A DNA stretch of 64,000 bases. Origin: Planctomycetaceae bacterium (GTDB lineage: Bacteria; Planctomycetota; Planctomycetia; Pirellulales; Pirellulaceae). The notes below the pieces were generated by a model that did not search any database, was not told where the DNA came from, and saw nothing but the letters and a program-made list of their open reading frames with translations. Made by a program: the position numbers and the translations under genes. Shown in pieces: positions 18,807 to 29,471 of the stretch. The first letter of the stretch is position 1; every line of letters starts with the position of its first letter. The DNA is taken from NCBI GenBank assembly GCA_005778405.1, contig SXOA01000183.1, forward strand, positions 1-64,000. Direction: 5' to 3'.

Positions 18807-20387
18807 ATGTCACCCCCGCTGGAATCGGCGCCATTATCGACTCCGCCCCGCACGGCCCGCCCCGCCGCGGTCATCGACATCGGCACTTCCAGCATCCGCA
18901 TGGCCATCGCGGAGATTCAGGGTGGCGGCGGCGTCCGCACGCTCGAAGCCCTTTCGCAGGCGGTGAACCTGGGAAAGGACACTTTTACCCGCGGCAGTAT
19001 TGCCAAGGGGACGATTGAAGACTGCGTACGGGTGCTTAAGAGCTATCGCCGGATGCTCAAGGAATATCAGATTGAGCAGCCGGACCAGATCCGCTGCGTG
19101 GCGACGAGCGCCGTCCGTGAAGCCGCCAATCGTCTGGCCTTCGTCGATCGAATTTATATCGCCACCGGCTTTCAGGTCGAGCCGCTCGACGAAGCCGAAG
19201 TCAGCCGGATTACGTTTCTGGGGATTCAGCCGTTTCTGGCTTCGGATCCGGCTCTTGCCGCTGCCCGCGCGGTGGTGACGGAGATCGGCGGCGGCAGCAC
19301 GGAGCTGCTCGTGGTGAAGGGAGGGGATGTCGTTTACGCCCATACCTACCGGCTGGGATCGCTCCGTTTGCGGGAGACCTTGGAGGCTTTCCGCGCCCCG
19401 GCCTTGAAGGTGCGAAATCTGATGGAGACTCACATTCACCGCACGGTGGAGGAAGTGGCGGAACATGTCAGTCAGGACGGGCCGACGGAAATGATCGCCA
19501 TGGGTGGGGACGTCCGTTTTGCGCTCAAGCAACTTCAGCCGGACTGGGACGGCAAAAGCCTGGCCCGGCTTTCGGTCAAACAGCTTGAAGATTTCACCAA
19601 CAAGACGCTCAACTTGTCGGAAGACCGGCTAGTGCGGAAGTACCGCATCAGCTTTCCCGAGGCGGAAACACTTGGCCCCGCGCTGCTGGCTTATGTACTC
19701 CTGGCCAAGGAGCTCAATCGCAGCGAGATTCTGGTCACCAACGTCAACCTGCGGGACGGCCTGCTCAGCGAGATGTCCGCCGGCGCGGCTTGGTCGAAGG
19801 AATTTGCCCACCAGATCGTACGCTCGGCAATCGACCTGGGAAACCGCTTTGGGTTCGATGAGCAGCACGCGGTCCACGTGGCGGAACTTTGCACCAAGCT
19901 GTTCCAGCAGCTCAAGGACGAACATCAATTGCCACAGCGGAACGAGGTTCTGCTGTACATCGCCGCGCTGCTTCACGAGGTCGGACTGTTCGTCAGCAAC
20001 CGCAGCTACCACAAACACTCCATGTACCTGATCCGCAACAGCGAGCTGTTTGGCCTCGGAAAAAAGGACCTGCTGCTGGCAGCGCTCGTCGCCCGCTATC
20101 ACCGCCGCGCCTCTCCCCAGCCGACGCACGAAGGGTATGCCATGCTGGAGCGAGACGAACGCGTCGCCGTTTCGAAGATGGCCGCCATCCTGCGGATTGC
20201 GATTGCCCTGGACGAATCCCGTAGTCAGCGGATCCACGAAGTGGTTTGCTCGCGCGAAGACTCACGGCTCGTCATTTCCGTGCCGATGGTCGAGGACCTC
20301 TCACTCGAACAACTCTCGCTCAAGCAGAACAGTTCGATGTTTGAAGAGACGTATGGAATGCCGGTGCTTTTACGAATGGCGAAATAA
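18807..20387 (+). CDS. ppx: Exopolyphosphatase / guanosine pentaphosphatase (Ppx/GppA)
   Basis: A 526-residue two-part enzyme. The N-terminal ASKHA-fold phosphatase has AAVIDIGTSSIRMAI and the second phosphate motif EIGGGSTELLVV near residue 160. The C-terminal half is an HD-type domain (AALLHEVG, HKHSMYLIRNSEL). It splits terminal phosphate from polyphosphate or pppGpp. The start at 18807 lies two bases after the ROK stop; a GTG at 18792 overlapping that gene is an alternative. It precedes ppk1 by six bases, so both directions of polyphosphate turnover are co-transcribed. Confidence 0.93.
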   Translation: MSPPLESAPLSTPPRTARPAAVIDIGTSSIRMAIAEIQGGGGVRTLEALSQAVNLGKDTFTRGSIAKGTIEDCVRVLKSYRRMLKEYQIEQPDQIRCVATSAVREAANRLAFVDRIYIATGFQVEPLDEAEVSRITFLGIQPFLASDPALAAARAVVTEIGGGSTELLVVKGGDVVYAHTYRLGSLRLRETLEAFRAPALKVRNLMETHIHRTVEEVAEHVSQDGPTEMIAMGGDVRFALKQLQPDWDGKSLARLSVKQLEDFTNKTLNLSEDRLVRKYRISFPEAETLGPALLAYVLLAKELNRSEILVTNVNLRDGLLSEMSAGAAWSKEFAHQIVRSAIDLGNRFGFDEQHAVHVAELCTKLFQQLKDEHQLPQRNEVLLYIAALLHEVGLFVSNRSYHKHSMYLIRNSELFGLGKKDLLLAALVARYHRRASPQPTHEGYAMLERDERVAVSKMAAILRIAIALDESRSQRIHEVVCSREDSRLVISVPMVEDLSLEQLSLKQNSSMFEETYGMPVLLRMAK

Positions 20388-20393
20388 CCACAA

Positions 20394-22502
20394 ATGTCCG
20401 ATACCCCCCGCTTCTTCAATCGCGAGCTGAGCTGGCTGGAGTTCAACCAGCGAGTCCTGGACGAGGCCCGCGACGAATCCATTCCCGGCTTGGAACGGCT
20501 CAAGTTTTTGGCCATCTCCGGCTCGAACCTCGACGAGTTCTTCATGGTCCGAGTGGGCGGACTGCGGGTACTTATCGAGCAAAAGATGACGACTCCCGAC
20601 CCTTCCGGGATGACACCGGAGGAGCAGCTTACGGCGGTCACGGCCCGTGTACGGCAAATGGTTGCCGAGCAATATCTGTGCTTTTCCAAGGAGCTTGAGC
20701 CGTTGCTCGCCGAAGCCGGCATCAAGCGGCTCGCGGCCAAGGAGCTCAGCGAGCGGCAGCGGAAAGCGGTGGAGCAAGTCTTCGAGAACGAAATCTTCTC
20801 GACGCTTACGCCCATGGCCGTGGCCGCGCCGGAGAACTTTCCACTTTTGCCGAACTTGTCGCTGAGCGTGGCCGTTCAGCTCAAGCCGGCAGCCGACTCC
20901 TCCGATCCGCGGTTCGCGATCATTCCGCTGGGCCGCACGTTGTCTCGCTTGCTCACCGTCGGTTCGGACCGCGGATATGCCTACATTCTGATGGAAGACG
21001 TGATCGGCCTGTTTCTGGATCGCTTTTTTCCTGGGGAAGAGGTCGTCTCGCAGACTCCCTTCCGCATTACTCGCAATGCCGACTTCACCTTGCGAGACGA
21101 CCTGGCTCCCGACTTGCTCGTTGGGATGAAAGGCATTCTCTCCGCGCGGAAGCATGGCGACTGCGTGCGGCTGGAAGTTGGATCGTCGATCGCCAAGGAG
21201 CTGTTGGCCTTTCTCCAGAAGTCGCTGGAAGTGGAGGAGCAAGACATTTACGAAGTGCCGGGTCCACTGGAACTGGCCGTCTTCATGCCGCTAACGGATC
21301 GGGCGGGTTTCGATGCGCTCAAGTACGAGCCTTGGCCGCCACAACCATCTCCCGATGTCGAGGCGGGCGTCAGCATGTTCGGCGTTCTCGCCCGACAGGA
21401 TGTGTTTCTTTATCACCCCTATCAGAGCTTCGAACCGGTCCTGCGGTTGATCGATCAGGCGGCGACCGATCCGGACGTGCTGGCCATCAAGCAGATTCTC
21501 TACCGCACCAGTCGGGCCAGTCCGATTGTGGCGGCACTGGCGAAGGCGGCTCAAAACGGTAAATACGTGACGGTCATTGTGGAGTTGAAGGCTCGTTTCG
21601 ACGAAGCCCGAAATATCCAGTGGGCTCGCGATCTGGAAGAAGCCGGCGTGCAGGTTATCTACGGCATCAAGGGGCTGAAGACCCACGCCAAACTCTGCAT
21701 CATTGTCCGCCGCGAGCCGCATGGCATTCAGCGGTATGTTCATTTCGGCACCGGAAACTACAACGAGCTCACCGCCCGCCTTTACAGCGACGCTAGTTTT
21801 CTGACCAGCAACGAGGAATTGGGAGCCGATGCCGTCGCATTCTTCAATGCCATTACCGGGTACTCCCAGCCGCAGCGGTACCGCAAGATCGAAGCGGCCC
21901 CCACGGGCCTGCGGAGCCGCTTGCTGGAACTTATCGACGGCGAGACTCAGCGCAAACAGCAGGGGCAGAAAGCATCGATCGACGTCAAAATCAACTCGCT
22001 GGTGGACCCGGAAGTCATCGGCGCGCTCTATGCCGCCAGCCAGGCTGGCGTACGAGTGCGGCTGAACGTACGGGGAATCTGCTGCTTGCGCCCGGGCGTC
22101 AAGGAGCTGAGCGAGAACATCAGCGTGGTCAGCATACTGGACCGCTATCTGGAACATGCCCGCATCCTGCGGTTTCATCACGGCGGCGACGATCTGGTCT
22201 TCATCTCCAGTGCGGATTGGATGCCGCGCAACATCGATCGCCGCATCGAGCTGCTCGTTCCCATCGAAGACCCTGCGAGCCGCTCGCGACTCATCAGCAT
22301 TTTGGAAACGTATTTCGAAGATAATGCGAAAGCCCGAGAATTGCAGGAGAGCGGCGCATGGAAACGAGACAAATCCCGAAAAAAGCGCCGCCGAAGCCAG
22401 GAGCTGCTTTATGGGGATGCCGTCAGCCGGCTCAAGACCGCCGAGCAATCTCAGCAGACCGTCTTCGAGCCGCACCGCGCCCCCGTAAAAGAATCCCGAT
22501 AA
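20394..22502 (+). CDS. ppk1: Polyphosphate kinase 1
   Basis: A 702-residue enzyme that transfers ATP gamma-phosphate to polyphosphate at the membrane. It shows the PPK1 N-terminal block FFNRELSWLEFNQRVL, the signature NLDEFFMVRV, and the PLD-like core with LYHPYQSFEPVLRLI, YRTSRASPIV, GLKTHAKLCIIVRR (the phosphorylated His lies in this region) and YVHFGTGNYNELTA. The full domain order and usual length of about 700 are kept. The C-terminal tail is basic (RDKSRKKRRRSQ). Confidence 0.97.
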   Translation: MSDTPRFFNRELSWLEFNQRVLDEARDESIPGLERLKFLAISGSNLDEFFMVRVGGLRVLIEQKMTTPDPSGMTPEEQLTAVTARVRQMVAEQYLCFSKELEPLLAEAGIKRLAAKELSERQRKAVEQVFENEIFSTLTPMAVAAPENFPLLPNLSLSVAVQLKPAADSSDPRFAIIPLGRTLSRLLTVGSDRGYAYILMEDVIGLFLDRFFPGEEVVSQTPFRITRNADFTLRDDLAPDLLVGMKGILSARKHGDCVRLEVGSSIAKELLAFLQKSLEVEEQDIYEVPGPLELAVFMPLTDRAGFDALKYEPWPPQPSPDVEAGVSMFGVLARQDVFLYHPYQSFEPVLRLIDQAATDPDVLAIKQILYRTSRASPIVAALAKAAQNGKYVTVIVELKARFDEARNIQWARDLEEAGVQVIYGIKGLKTHAKLCIIVRREPHGIQRYVHFGTGNYNELTARLYSDASFLTSNEELGADAVAFFNAITGYSQPQRYRKIEAAPTGLRSRLLELIDGETQRKQQGQKASIDVKINSLVDPEVIGALYAASQAGVRVRLNVRGICCLRPGVKELSENISVVSILDRYLEHARILRFHHGGDDLVFISSADWMPRNIDRRIELLVPIEDPASRSRLISILETYFEDNAKARELQESGAWKRDKSRKKRRRSQELLYGDAVSRLKTAEQSQQTVFEPHRAPVKESR

Positions 22503-22526
22503 ACCAGCGAAGAAACACGGCAGCCC

Positions 22527-23018
22527 ATGAAGACACTGCTATTGATGCGTCACGCCAAGTCCAGTTGGAAGGACGAATCGCTCGACGACCATGACCGCCC
22601 ACTCAACAAGCGGGGCAAGCGCGAATCGCCGCGCATCGGGGAGCTGCTTCGCGACCAACAGCTCGTCCCCGACTTTATCCTTTGCTCCTCGGCCCGCCGC
22701 GCGCGCAAGACGGCTGAAAGCGTGGCCTTTGCCGCGGGCTTTCGGGGAGAGACTCGCATTACGTCCGAACTGTATATGATTCCGCCCGCCCGGATGCTGG
22801 AGATTCTGGCGGAAACGTCCGATTCCTTCAGCTCGGTCCTGCTCATTGCCCACAACCCAAGTCTCGAAGAGCTATTCGAGCAGCTCACCGGCCATTCGCA
22901 GGCGTTCTCCACTGCCTCGATTGCCCAGTTGGAGCTGAGAATCGATTCCTGGAAAGGGGCCGTGACCAAACTGTCCGCCACGCTGATCGAATTCTGGCAG
23001 CCGCGAGGACTGAACTAG
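22527..23018 (+). CDS. sixA: SixA-type phosphohistidine phosphatase
   Basis: A 163-residue histidine-phosphatase-superfamily protein. LLLMRHAKSSW at residues 4-14 carries the RHG-type catalytic His, and LLIAHNPSLEEL near 107 supplies the second His. SixA dephosphorylates phosphohistidine on signalling or phosphotransfer proteins. Its place in the polyphosphate operon, 24 bases after ppk1, is notable because Ppk1 works through a phosphohistidine. The last four bases overlap the stop of the convergent gene at 23015. Confidence 0.9.
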   Translation: MKTLLLMRHAKSSWKDESLDDHDRPLNKRGKRESPRIGELLRDQQLVPDFILCSSARRARKTAESVAFAAGFRGETRITSELYMIPPARMLEILAETSDSFSSVLLIAHNPSLEELFEQLTGHSQAFSTASIAQLELRIDSWKGAVTKLSATLIEFWQPRGLN

Positions 23019-24193
23019 AACGGGATCTGGTCGTCCAAAGGGTTGTCGTCCTCTTCTTCGCCGCGGGCCTGGCGGTCCTCGCGCTCCTTCTCCTCTGCCT
23101 GCCATTTGGCTTCAAACTCTTCATCGCATTTGCGGCAGTATTCCCACGTTGAATAGTGCTGCACATAGCCGGTAAGGGGAAGACCCGGATAGACCGGGTA
23201 TTTCGGCAAGATTTCCTCGACCAGCAGGCGATAGGCGTCGCGACAGGTGAAGTGCTCGCACATGTCCAGTGCCACGCTGTGCATGGCCAGACGACGGAGG
23301 ATGACCTTGAAGGCCGATTCGACCTCGGCGTCATTGAGCTTGTCCACCGGGTAGATGGTCAGCGGCGGATCAAAAATGGTGCAAAGAGGTACGTCCTTTT
23401 TTCCCTCAAAAATCTCGTCCCACGATTCATAGAGCCGCTTTGTCTGCTCGTCGATACCGGGGATGACTTCGTCCCAGCTTCGTTTGGGGCGATCGTCAAA
23501 GGGGAATTCCGTCACCGGGTCATCCAGCCCTTTCATCCCATCGGAATTGCCGTCGGACAGAGAATTGTCGTCAATGGCCGCGATTTCCGAGCTTTTGTTT
23601 TCCCCTTCAAGCTGTTCTTCAAGCTGTGGGGGGAAGAGGCCGTAAGGATCGTCCTCATCGGCATCGTCGGGGAACTCTGGGAATTCGTCTTCGTTGTCCT
23701 TGAGGAAAACCGATTCACCATCGTCGTCTTCGTCGCCCTCGGATGCGAACTGTTTCTCGTCCTCGTTCTCTACCACAAACTCAAGTCGGGGGTTTTCGAG
23801 GTCGATCCGCATCTCGCCATTCTGGCTGAACCATTGCAGCGTCAAGCGAACGAATTCAACGCGAGAGCCATTGCTGGCCGGTGAGCGGACAATCTGCATC
23901 GTACCTGCTGGGCCAACTTGCTGGACTTCCAGAGCTTGAAAGTCCGGATTGGCAGCACGACTTTCCGACTCTTGGACGCTGTCGCCGGGCTCGTCCCCTT
24001 CTTCGTCCTCGTCGTCCGCGAGGTCGGTCTCAAACTGCACGCGCTTGCCGGCTAGCTCACCTTCCATATTTCCGGTGAGCCCCAGATGGATGAGGGTCGG
24101 CGCGCCTTGCAGTTCCAGCCAACCGTGAACGCTGTTGGGACGGAGGTTAAACAGCTCTCCGCGGATTACCGAGTTCTCCAATCGCCAGGCCAT
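23015..24193 (-). CDS. Very acidic conserved hypothetical protein (392 aa)
   Basis: No signal or membrane segment. Residues 1-140 form a beta-rich domain (VHGWLELQGAPTLIHLGLTG). A linker packed with Asp and Glu follows (ADDEDEEGDEPGD, GDEDDDGE, DDADEDDPYG), and then a C-terminal domain (LYESWDEIFEGKKDVPLC; ALDMCEHFTCRDAYRLLVEEILP; TWEYCRKCDEEFEAKWQ). CRKCDEEF could be half of a metal site. It lies at the end of the minus-strand his run, 21 bases after the preceding gene. Function unknown. Confidence 0.82.
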   Translation of the reverse strand: MAWRLENSVIRGELFNLRPNSVHGWLELQGAPTLIHLGLTGNMEGELAGKRVQFETDLADDEDEEGDEPGDSVQESESRAANPDFQALEVQQVGPAGTMQIVRSPASNGSRVEFVRLTLQWFSQNGEMRIDLENPRLEFVVENEDEKQFASEGDEDDDGESVFLKDNEDEFPEFPDDADEDDPYGLFPPQLEEQLEGENKSSEIAAIDDNSLSDGNSDGMKGLDDPVTEFPFDDRPKRSWDEVIPGIDEQTKRLYESWDEIFEGKKDVPLCTIFDPPLTIYPVDKLNDAEVESAFKVILRRLAMHSVALDMCEHFTCRDAYRLLVEEILPKYPVYPGLPLTGYVQHYSTWEYCRKCDEEFEAKWQAEEKEREDRQARGEEEDDNPLDDQIPF

Positions 24194-24214
24194 GCGGGAC
24201 CCTTGAGAGGATGG

Positions 24215-24784
24215 TTATTGGCGGAGCTTCAAATCGCGGGCTTTGCCGAAATCGAGCGTGACCATCGCTCCATTGAGCGGCGGCCCCACATTGGCGTTCG
24301 CGCCCCCTTGCCACGGGAAGGAATAGGCCACGAAATATCCCGTGTTGCAATCGGCGACGTAAACCACGCAGTCGGCTGGACGGGCACCATTCGCACCACC
24401 CTTGAGCGGGCTCCAACTACCCGTGCACATCACATACGAAGCCTCTTTCCCCTTTTCGGGCGGCAGTTCCTTCCAGATGTTGGTGCGGAACATGGCGTTG
24501 AACTTGGCCGATCGCGGATTGAGGACGAAGCAAGTCAGGTCGCCGGTCAAATAATCGAGCATCAGGACTGCTTCGCCGTTCTCATCGGCTGCGCCGGTGG
24601 CCATGGCGAAAGTCTTGGAGCCGTGCGAGGCCGTGGCCCGCAGTTTCAGTTCCTCCAGCCCAAAGCCCGATTCGTCAGAGTGGCGGGACTCCAGACCCAC
24701 ATGCACGGCCAAACCAGTGGCCAGCCCCAAGAGCAATCCCATCGACACCCAGAGCATTGCTCTCCTGTAACGTGGTCGCAACAT
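24215..24784 (-). CDS. Membrane-anchored conserved hypothetical protein (189 aa)
   Basis: One N-terminal membrane anchor (AMLWVSMGLLLGLATGLAVHV, about residues 9-29) after a basic start, so the rest faces the periplasm. The outer domain has repeating strand motifs (TFAMATGAADENGEAVLMLDYLTGDLTCFVL; DCVVYVADCNTGYFVAYSFP) that suggest a small beta-propeller-like or sandwich fold. The ATG at 24784 follows GGAGGG; an upstream start at 24826 would add 14 residues. Probably co-transcribed with the acidic protein downstream. Confidence 0.78.
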   Translation of the reverse strand: MLRPRYRRAMLWVSMGLLLGLATGLAVHVGLESRHSDESGFGLEELKLRATASHGSKTFAMATGAADENGEAVLMLDYLTGDLTCFVLNPRSAKFNAMFRTNIWKELPPEKGKEASYVMCTGSWSPLKGGANGARPADCVVYVADCNTGYFVAYSFPWQGGANANVGPPLNGAMVTLDFGKARDLKLRQ

Positions 24785-24982
24785 GATTGATGTCCCTCCG
24801 TTCCTTGCAGTTTGATGATTTGTCACGAAGCGATTCGCGAGACAGGGCTTTCTGCGCCGCTGCGAATGCTCGCACTTTCCCCTGCTCGTAATCCTAGCGG
24901 ATTGTCCGAAAGGGGACCAGAAGAAACCACCATTTTGTCAGGCCCCACTCTCTCTTCCTTCGCGTCCAACTGGCGGAAGCCT

Positions 24983-25735
24983 TTACGGGGCCGGCTTTTT
25001 CCAGTCCTCGTCGCGTCCAAAGAACAACATGTGCTGCCAGGGGAGTTTCTCGAATTCCTTGACGAGCTTGAACCCATTGGGGCGAAGCTCTTTCATGACC
25101 TGAGCCTTGCTCATTTTGTGCTCGGGCTTGATGGGGACCTTGGGATCCTCTGTGCGATACTCCACCAGCACCATCAGTCCACCTGGTGCCAGAGCCTCCC
25201 GCATGGCGGCCAGCATCTGCTCCGGGTAAGAGAATTCGTGGTAGACATCGACGCAGAGGATCAGGTCGAATTTTCCCTTGGGGAGCCGGGGGTCGATAAA
25301 CGTGCCCAGCACCGGGGTGAAGTTTCGGATTCCTTGATCATCCGCACGGTCATTCATCAGCTTGAGCATCTCGGGCTGAATGTCGACGCCGTAGATATGG
25401 CCATCGTCACCGACCATCTTGGCCAGCTGCAACGTATAAAAGCCGTTGCCACACCCCATGTCGCAGATAGTCATTCCCCGCTTAACCCCCAGGTTGGCGA
25501 GCATGAGGGAGCACCGTTCTTCCTGTTCGCGGTTGTCGCGTATCAGCCACGGTGCTCCTTCGTAGTGCATCGTTTGGGCGATGCCCCGCCCCTTGTAGTG
25601 CGTAAGCGGTTTGGGAAGCGTTTTGCCGGTGGCGGCTGCCGGAATCTCTTCTTCTTGGCACCGTCCTGGAACGGCCAGCAGATAGGGAGACAGAATCGCG
25701 GCCAGAAGCAGGACAAGGCGCAATGACATCTGCAT
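24983..25735 (-). CDS. SAM-dependent methyltransferase with signal peptide
   Basis: A 250-residue class I methyltransferase. Motif I ICDMGCGNGFYTLQLA starts near residue 90, motif II GHIYGVDIQPEM near 113, and FDLILCVDVYHEF with a GGLMVLVEYR post-I block near 155-190. The N-terminus (MQMSLRLVLLLAAILSPYLLAVPGRCQ) looks like a cleavable signal peptide, which is odd because SAM is cytoplasmic. It lies 64 bases after hisB on the same strand. Substrate unknown. The signal could instead act as a membrane anchor. Confidence 0.88.
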   Translation of the reverse strand: MQMSLRLVLLLAAILSPYLLAVPGRCQEEEIPAAATGKTLPKPLTHYKGRGIAQTMHYEGAPWLIRDNREQEERCSLMLANLGVKRGMTICDMGCGNGFYTLQLAKMVGDDGHIYGVDIQPEMLKLMNDRADDQGIRNFTPVLGTFIDPRLPKGKFDLILCVDVYHEFSYPEQMLAAMREALAPGGLMVLVEYRTEDPKVPIKPEHKMSKAQVMKELRPNGFKLVKEFEKLPWQHMLFFGRDEDWKKPAP

Positions 25736-25799
25736 GGTAAACTCCCAGTGTGGAATACCTGAATCGTACGGCCTGCCGAGACTTTCTTCCAGTCAGAAA

Positions 25800-26393
25800 C
25801 TACGTCGTAAGCGTTCCCTTGGTACTGGGCACGCCCGTCATTCGCGGGTCGTTCTCCACCGCCATCCGCAGGGCCCGGGCGGCGGATTTGAAAATCGCCT
25901 CGCTTTTGTGATGGCTGTTGCGGCCGTAATGGATGAGGATGTGCAGGTTGCAGAGGGCGTTGGCGGCGAAGGCTTGCCAGAAGTCTTCGACCAGCTCTGT
26001 GTCGAAATTGCCAATCTTTGGGCTGTCGAATGCCGCTTGGAAGGCAAGGTAATACCTGCCGGAAAGATCGATGGCGGTTGTCGCCAGCGTCTCTTCCATC
26101 GGCAGTGTGAAGTGGCCATAGCGGCGAATCCCTTGCTTATTGCCGAGGGCCTGTTTCACCGCCTGGCCCAAACAGATGCCGACATCTTCCACCGTGTGGT
26201 GCTGGTCAACGTGCAAATCTCCTTTCGCCTCGACTTTCAAATCGACCGCGCCATGCCGCGCGAAAAGCTCCAGCATGTGGTCGAGAAAACCAACTCCGGT
26301 TTGCCAACTCCCCTGGCCGCTGCCGTCCAGGTTAAGGTCCAGGCGGATCTGGGTTTCGCGAGTGTCGCGCGTGACTGTGGCGGTACGAGACAT
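25800..26393 (-). CDS. hisB: Imidazoleglycerol-phosphate dehydratase
   Basis: A 197-residue enzyme of histidine synthesis that dehydrates imidazole glycerol phosphate. Mn-binding motifs are present: [24 protein letters not shown], and [18 protein letters not shown] near residue 165. It is the monofunctional type, without a phosphatase domain, and full length. The hisC stop and hisB start read TAATATG, so translation is coupled. Confidence 0.97.
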   Translation of the reverse strand: MSRTATVTRDTRETQIRLDLNLDGSGQGSWQTGVGFLDHMLELFARHGAVDLKVEAKGDLHVDQHHTVEDVGICLGQAVKQALGNKQGIRRYGHFTLPMEETLATTAIDLSGRYYLAFQAAFDSPKIGNFDTELVEDFWQAFAANALCNLHILIHYGRNSHHKSEAIFKSAARALRMAVENDPRMTGVPSTKGTLTT

Positions 26394-26394
26394 A

Positions 26395-27444
26395 TTACAC
26401 CATGGTTTTGAGAAGAGTCAGCAAGGCTTCAATCTGCTCGTCGGTCCCCACGCTAATCCGCAAGCCGTCGCTCCAGCCGGGATAGTTCATGTAGCGGACG
26501 AGGATGCGGTTCTGCTTGAGCTGCTCATAAAGTGGCTTGGCGGGATGTCGCGGATGGATACACCAGACGAAGTTGGACTGGGATGGAATGACCGAGAATC
26601 CGAGCTGCGAAAGTCCCGCAGTCAGCCGTTTACGAGTGGCGATGCTATTCGCACGGTTCTCGGCCAGCCACGCCTGGTCCCCCAGGGCGGCCGTGGCGGC
26701 GGCGATGGAAAGCGAATCGCAATTGTAGCTGTCCTTGACCTTGATGAGCTGCTCAATGAAGTGCGGCTGAGCGACGATGTAGCCGAAGCGGAGTCCCGCC
26801 AGGCCGTACGACTTGCTCAGGGTGCGGCTGACCATGATCTTCTCGTTCTTGGCCACCAGGTCCATGCAGTTGAAATCGGCAAAGTCCACATACGCTTCGT
26901 CGATAAGAAGTGGGCAAGGGAGCCGCTCAGCGAATTCCAGTATCGCCTCGCGCGAAATCATGGTGCCGGTCGGGCTGTTGGGATTGGGAAGGAAGACGAG
27001 CTTGAGTCCTTCGGCCGGATTGCCAAACGCCGCCGGCAGTGACCAGTCGGCATTGAACTTCACCTCTTCCCAGCGAGCGTCCTGAAGCTGAGCAAGCGAG
27101 CGATACAGAATGTAGCTCGGATACGGCAGCCGCAGCAATTCGCCGGGGCCGACAAAAGCCCGCGTGCAAATTGTCAGAATGTCGTCGCTGCCGTTTCCCG
27201 CCAGAATCCAATCCTTACCCGGCAGTTCTAAAACCTCGGCCGCCCGCAATCGAAAGCTGTTCGCCATCGGATCGGGATAGCGCTGCAAGCCGCGATCCAG
27301 CACTTCTTCAATCGCTCGGCGAATCCCCGGCGGAGGGGGATACGGATTCTCATTCGTATTCAGCTTGATGAATTTCCCCGCCTGCGGCTGCTCACCGGGC
27401 GTGTAGCCGTCCATCGCGACGATATTGGGGCGGAAGGGGGACAT
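26395..27444 (-). CDS. hisC: Histidinol-phosphate aminotransferase
   Basis: A 349-residue class I/II PLP aminotransferase acting before His[20 protein letters not shown] opens the family pattern, [10 protein letters not shown] binds PLP, and [17 protein letters not shown] holds the PLP lysine near residue 210. [16 protein letters not shown] ends it. Its leader, where the ribosome-binding site should be, consists of a (GGAGTCA)n array read in reverse (TGACTCC), so translation may depend on coupling with hisD or on an unusual site. Confidence 0.97.
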   Translation of the reverse strand: MSPFRPNIVAMDGYTPGEQPQAGKFIKLNTNENPYPPPPGIRRAIEEVLDRGLQRYPDPMANSFRLRAAEVLELPGKDWILAGNGSDDILTICTRAFVGPGELLRLPYPSYILYRSLAQLQDARWEEVKFNADWSLPAAFGNPAEGLKLVFLPNPNSPTGTMISREAILEFAERLPCPLLIDEAYVDFADFNCMDLVAKNEKIMVSRTLSKSYGLAGLRFGYIVAQPHFIEQLIKVKDSYNCDSLSIAAATAALGDQAWLAENRANSIATRKRLTAGLSQLGFSVIPSQSNFVWCIHPRHPAKPLYEQLKQNRILVRYMNYPGWSDGLRISVGTDEQIEALLTLLKTMV

Positions 27445-27451
27445 GAGGGAA

Positions 27452-28852
<1,401 letters not shown>

Positions 28853-29471
28853 AAATGCTTGGGCGGGGTTAGGACAAGCGGGGCTTCATTTTGTTCGCTC
28901 GGCTCTACCCCCGAAAGGTCGGGCTCCAAGAACGCAGGTTATAAGCGGTTTTGCAAATGTTGATTTCCCCCCTACGGAGGTGTTTTATTCATGATTCACA
29001 AGCTACTGTGACGCGCTGACTTACGGAAAATCAGTTTGTCGCAACTCAAGTCTCTACAGATACCTACAGCAATGTGAATCGTCGCAAGTTGATTCACAAC
29101 GGGCAGCCTTCTGCAGTTTCTGATTCATGGATTTCCCGAAAACATTCCGACCCATCTTATAAGCGGAGATTAGCGCTATCGACCACTATCGCAGGGATGT
29201 GGCCCGCGCGCAGCGCCATCCCAGAATCATATACAATTGTATCTAGCGGGTTGGCACTGTCAAGCCCTCCACAGACAGTTTTTTGAGCCGCCTAAGTGCG
29301 CTTCGAGTCCGCCACTTCCATCTCTGATCCTGGTCTCGCCTGTTTTCGGAAGGGGGCGTGGGAGCACTTCCAGCAATAGATAGCCTGCGCGCCGTGCTGG
29401 CAGCTTGACTCTGCCTTGGGGATGTTTGAAGATGCCAGGGCCGTTCCCAGCCCTCTCCAGGAGCCTTTCCC
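28853..29471. other. Gene-free region with TGATTCA motifs
   Basis: A locally AT-richer divergent intergenic region between hisD and the esterase gene. I see no credible protein frame. TGATTCA occurs at 28992, 29090 and 29121, with TGAATC at 29075. The same clustering is found at 33211-33313 and 43833-43905. It should contain the promoters of hisD and of the esterase. Confidence 0.55.

Noticed and set aside
21291-22475. Minus-strand frame of 394 codons
   Set aside because: Shadow of ppk1.
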